Shown: piece after piece, positions 6,409-7,920 of the stretch | How positions within the stretch are numbered: position 1 is the stretch's first letter | Layout: each line of letters starts with the position of its first letter | DNA from: Acidobacteriota bacterium | Lineage (GTDB): Bacteria > Acidobacteriota > Vicinamibacteria > Vicinamibacterales > UBA2999 | Direction of reading: 5' to 3' | Assembly (NCBI GenBank): GCA_020851835.1 | Contig: JADZBZ010000454.1 | Location: 1-7,920, forward strand | Length of the DNA: 7,920 bases | Made by a program: the position numbers and the translations under genes | Notes under the pieces: generated by a model | The model's database searches: none | The model's input: the letters and a program-made list of their open reading frames with translations, nothing else | Told to the model about the DNA's origin: nothing

Positions 6409-6723
6409 TCAGTACACGTCTTCGACGAATCCGTGCGCTCGCGTCCACTGCACGCGGCGCGCCATGACGCGGCTCCCGGGGCGGTAGATGAAGACGAGAA
6501 TCTCGTCGAAGCGCGGCTGCTCGGGTTCGCCGAGTTGCCGCGCGATGTCGAGGGCCTCCTCGGGAAACATCGCGTCCACCTCGAGGACGAGGGCGCGGTG
6601 GGCCGAGACGCGTCTGGTCACCGACCAGCGCGGCGGCGGGTCGGGCGCGAGCGACACACTCAGCCACACCAGTCCGCCGGTCAGCAGGCCGGCGACGACG
6701 AAGGCGGCAACCGCCGGGCGCAT
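6409..6723 (-). CDS. Small membrane-anchored protein of unknown function
   Basis: 104 residues, from ATG 6723-6721 to TGA 6411-6409. Residues about 4-26 (AVAAFVVAGLLTGGLVWLSVSLA) form a signal anchor or signal peptide. They are followed by a Pro-rich linker (PDPPPRW) and a compact exported part: SAHRALVLEVDA, EALDIARQLGEP, DEILVFIYRPGSRVMARRVQWT and a short end VEDVY. The alternating strand/helix pattern suggests a small alpha/beta domain, and no family is recognised. ATG is supported by TATGGT six bases upstream and by an N-terminus that starts directly with the hydrophobic segment. The gene is divergent from the DUF1835-family gene across an 82-base gap, and its stop codon touches that of the orphan tail module. 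Confidence 0.65.
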   Translation of the reverse strand: MRPAVAAFVVAGLLTGGLVWLSVSLAPDPPPRWSVTRRVSAHRALVLEVDAMFPEEALDIARQLGEPEQPRFDEILVFIYRPGSRVMARRVQWTRAHGFVEDVY

Positions 6724-6729
6724 CGGGGC

Positions 6730-6735
6730 ACCATA
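6730..6735 (-). promoter_or_regulatory. Putative -10 box (TATGGT) for leaderless start at 6723
   Basis: On the - strand TATGGT (TANNNT) is followed by six bases (GCCCCG) and the ATG. No Shine-Dalgarno sequence and no clear -35 were seen. The spacing is identical to the boxes before 408 and 6806. Confidence 0.45.
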
Positions 6736-6753
6736 GCACCGCCAGGGCCCCCC

Positions 6754-6788
6754 GCTTCCCGGTTCCCGGTTCTCGACTCCCGCTTCCC
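6754..6788. repeat. Five-unit heptameric tandem repeat, consensus G(C/G/A)(T/C)TC(C/T)C
   Basis: Five consecutive 7-base units: GCTTCCC, GGTTCCC, GGTTCTC, GACTCCC, GCTTCCC. The array fills 35 of the 82 bases between two divergent genes, ending five bases before the -10 box at 6794. It resembles the short tandemly repeated repetitive (STRR-type) heptamers known from cyanobacteria and is likely to vary in copy number. Confidence 0.7.
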
Positions 6789-6793
6789 GGCGC

Positions 6794-6799
6794 TATCCT
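6794..6799 (+). promoter_or_regulatory. Putative -10 box (TATCCT) for leaderless start at 6806
   Basis: TATCCT (TANNNT) is followed by six bases (CTATCC) and the ATG at 6806. No ribosome-binding site is present. TCGACT at 6773-6778 is a weak -35 candidate with 15-base spacing, and it lies within the heptad array. Confidence 0.45.
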
Positions 6800-6805
6800 C
6801 TATCC

Positions 6806-7810
6806 ATGCTCCACGTCACCAACGGCTCTGTCGCCGTCGACCGCCTTCACGACCTCGACCTCCCAGGCCGGTTCCTTCCGTGGGATGACGTGCTGCACGA
6901 GGGGCCGGTGCCGGCGGGCCTGTCCGACGACGAGTTGCGGGGGCGGCGGGCAGCGTTCCTGGCCATCAACTGGGGGGATGTCGGCGACATCGAGCAGATG
7001 CTCGCCGCGCGCGACCGCGCGTTGCTGGACGGGATCGGGGGGGACGAGATCGTCCTGTGGTTCGAGCACGACCTCTACGACCAACTGCACGTCCTGCAGA
7101 TCGTGGACCAGCTGCGCGCCATCCGGCCGGGCCTCGGAGGCGGCGCCGCGCGTGTGAGTGCGATCCTGGCGGACGACTACCTGGCCGCGCAGTCGGACGA
7201 GCAGCTCCAGGCCTGGTTCGAGACGCGGCAGCCGCTGGGCGCGTCGCGGTGGTCGGCCGCCGTGGAGGCGTGGCGCCTGTTTCGTGCGCCCGATCCCCGG
7301 CCCCTCTGCGGGTTCGAGCATCCCGGCACGTGGCCCTCGCTCGCGCGCGCCCTGCGCCGCCACCTGCAGCAGTTTCCGTCGGTCGCCACCGGGTTGTCCC
7401 GCACCCAGGCCCAGACGCTGGCGGCCGTGGCCGATCGGCCCCGGCCCGTGCGCGACGTGTTCCGCGCAGCGAACCACGAGGTCGAGGACGCCGTGTTCAT
7501 GGGTGACATGCCGTGGTGGTGGCACGTGCGGCCGCTGCTCGCCGCACCGCATCCGTTGCTGCGGGTCGAGGGCGACCGGCCCGCCGACCCGCACGATCCG
7601 GACTGGTGGCGCGACGACGAAGGCGCCCCGCGGCTCGCGCTCACCGATACCGGCGCGCGCGTGGCGGCCGGCGACGCCGATCACATCACGCTCAACGGCA
7701 TCGACCGCTGGCTGGGCGGGGTGCATCTGGTGGCGGAGGCATCAGGCGTGCAGTCTGGCGGCGCCATCTGGCGCTGGGATGAGCCACGAGGAGCCGTCGT
7801 GCACGGCTGA
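6806..7810 (+). CDS. DUF1835 domain-containing protein
   Basis: 334 residues, intact, ending in TGA. The N-terminal region carries the DUF1835 hallmarks: HVTNG (3-7), LPGRFLPWDDVLHEGPVP (19-36) and VLWFEHDLYDQLHVLQI (83-99). The middle part (about 145-205) is Arg/Trp-rich. The C-terminal third contains LSRTQAQTLAAVAD, NHEVEDAVFMGDMPWWWHVRPLL, LALTDTGARVAAG and NGIDRWLGGVHL, which looks like a winged-helix arrangement. The molecular role of DUF1835 proteins is not established to my knowledge. The start is fixed by the family N-terminus (LHVTNG) and by the -10 box six bases upstream. It lies 57 bases before the topoisomerase gene on the same strand, but that gene has its own -10-like element, so co-transcription is uncertain. 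Confidence 0.85.
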   Translation: MLHVTNGSVAVDRLHDLDLPGRFLPWDDVLHEGPVPAGLSDDELRGRRAAFLAINWGDVGDIEQMLAARDRALLDGIGGDEIVLWFEHDLYDQLHVLQIVDQLRAIRPGLGGGAARVSAILADDYLAAQSDEQLQAWFETRQPLGASRWSAAVEAWRLFRAPDPRPLCGFEHPGTWPSLARALRRHLQQFPSVATGLSRTQAQTLAAVADRPRPVRDVFRAANHEVEDAVFMGDMPWWWHVRPLLAAPHPLLRVEGDRPADPHDPDWWRDDEGAPRLALTDTGARVAAGDADHITLNGIDRWLGGVHLVAEASGVQSGGAIWRWDEPRGAVVHG

Positions 7811-7851
7811 CCACCGATTCGGGCTCGCCGCACCCACCCTCGCCTTTCCTC

Positions 7852-7857
7852 TACAAT
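7852..7857 (+). promoter_or_regulatory. Putative -10 box (TACAAT) before gyrB/parE
   Basis: TACAAT matches TATAAT at five of six positions. It lies ten bases before the TTG at 7868, leaving room for at most a very short leader and no Shine-Dalgarno site. No recognisable -35 was seen. Confidence 0.45.
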
Positions 7858-7867
7858 TCCTCTCACC

Positions 7868-7920
<53 letters not shown>

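Noticed and set aside
6800..7726. Long - strand frame opposite the DUF1835-family gene
   Set aside because: It is an antisense shadow in high-GC DNA; the + frame has the family signature from its first residues.

Overview
The window is GC-rich DNA that looks like a chromosome piece from Acidobacteriota, probably the class Vicinamibacteria. This is inferred from three things: a decayed ADOP-type (acidobacterial orphan MacB/FtsX-like) permease, genes whose -10 box sits directly in front of the start codon (leaderless-type starts), and a heptameric tandem repeat in an intergenic gap. No rRNA, tRNA, CRISPR array or recognisable defence system was seen.

Layout from left to right. (1) Positions 1-365 hold the 3' end of an unrecognised + strand gene with an acidic, then Lys/Arg-rich tail. 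(2) Positions 408-2179 hold a two-gene operon: a small one-pass membrane protein, overlapped by ATGA with a polytopic GT-C type glycosyltransferase-like protein. (3) A non-coding gap at 2180-2514 contains a palindromic hairpin. (4) On the - strand, 3534-2515 is a secreted glycoside-hydrolase-like gene with clearly lower GC, interrupted by two in-frame stop codons. (5) Still on the - strand, 6172-3632 is a 5'-truncated, frameshifted ADOP permease, split by a 1.4 kb IS256-family element (3870-5271) with inverted ends, an 11 bp flanking direct repeat and a frameshifted transposase. (6) Positions 6169-6408 hold a second, diverged copy of the tail seen at 117-365. (7) Positions 6409-7920 look like stable chromosome: a small membrane-anchored protein (-), a heptad repeat in the divergent gap, an intact DUF1835-family gene (+) and the first 17 codons of a type IIA topoisomerase B subunit (gyrB/parE).

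The two tail copies face the same way and bracket everything accessory (366-6168). This fits an island or rearranged segment attached at the 3' end of a gene, with copy 1 completing that gene and copy 2 left as an orphan end next to the resident genes. Most differences between the copies are synonymous in the + frame, so both were once selected as protein.

The working genes are probably the two-gene glycosyltransferase operon, the 104-residue membrane protein, the DUF1835 protein and the topoisomerase. The permease, transposase and hydrolase-like gene are damaged. The most general signal is the start architecture: TANNNT, six bases, then the start codon, at three independent genes, whereas the transposase and the hydrolase-like gene carry Shine-Dalgarno sequences.
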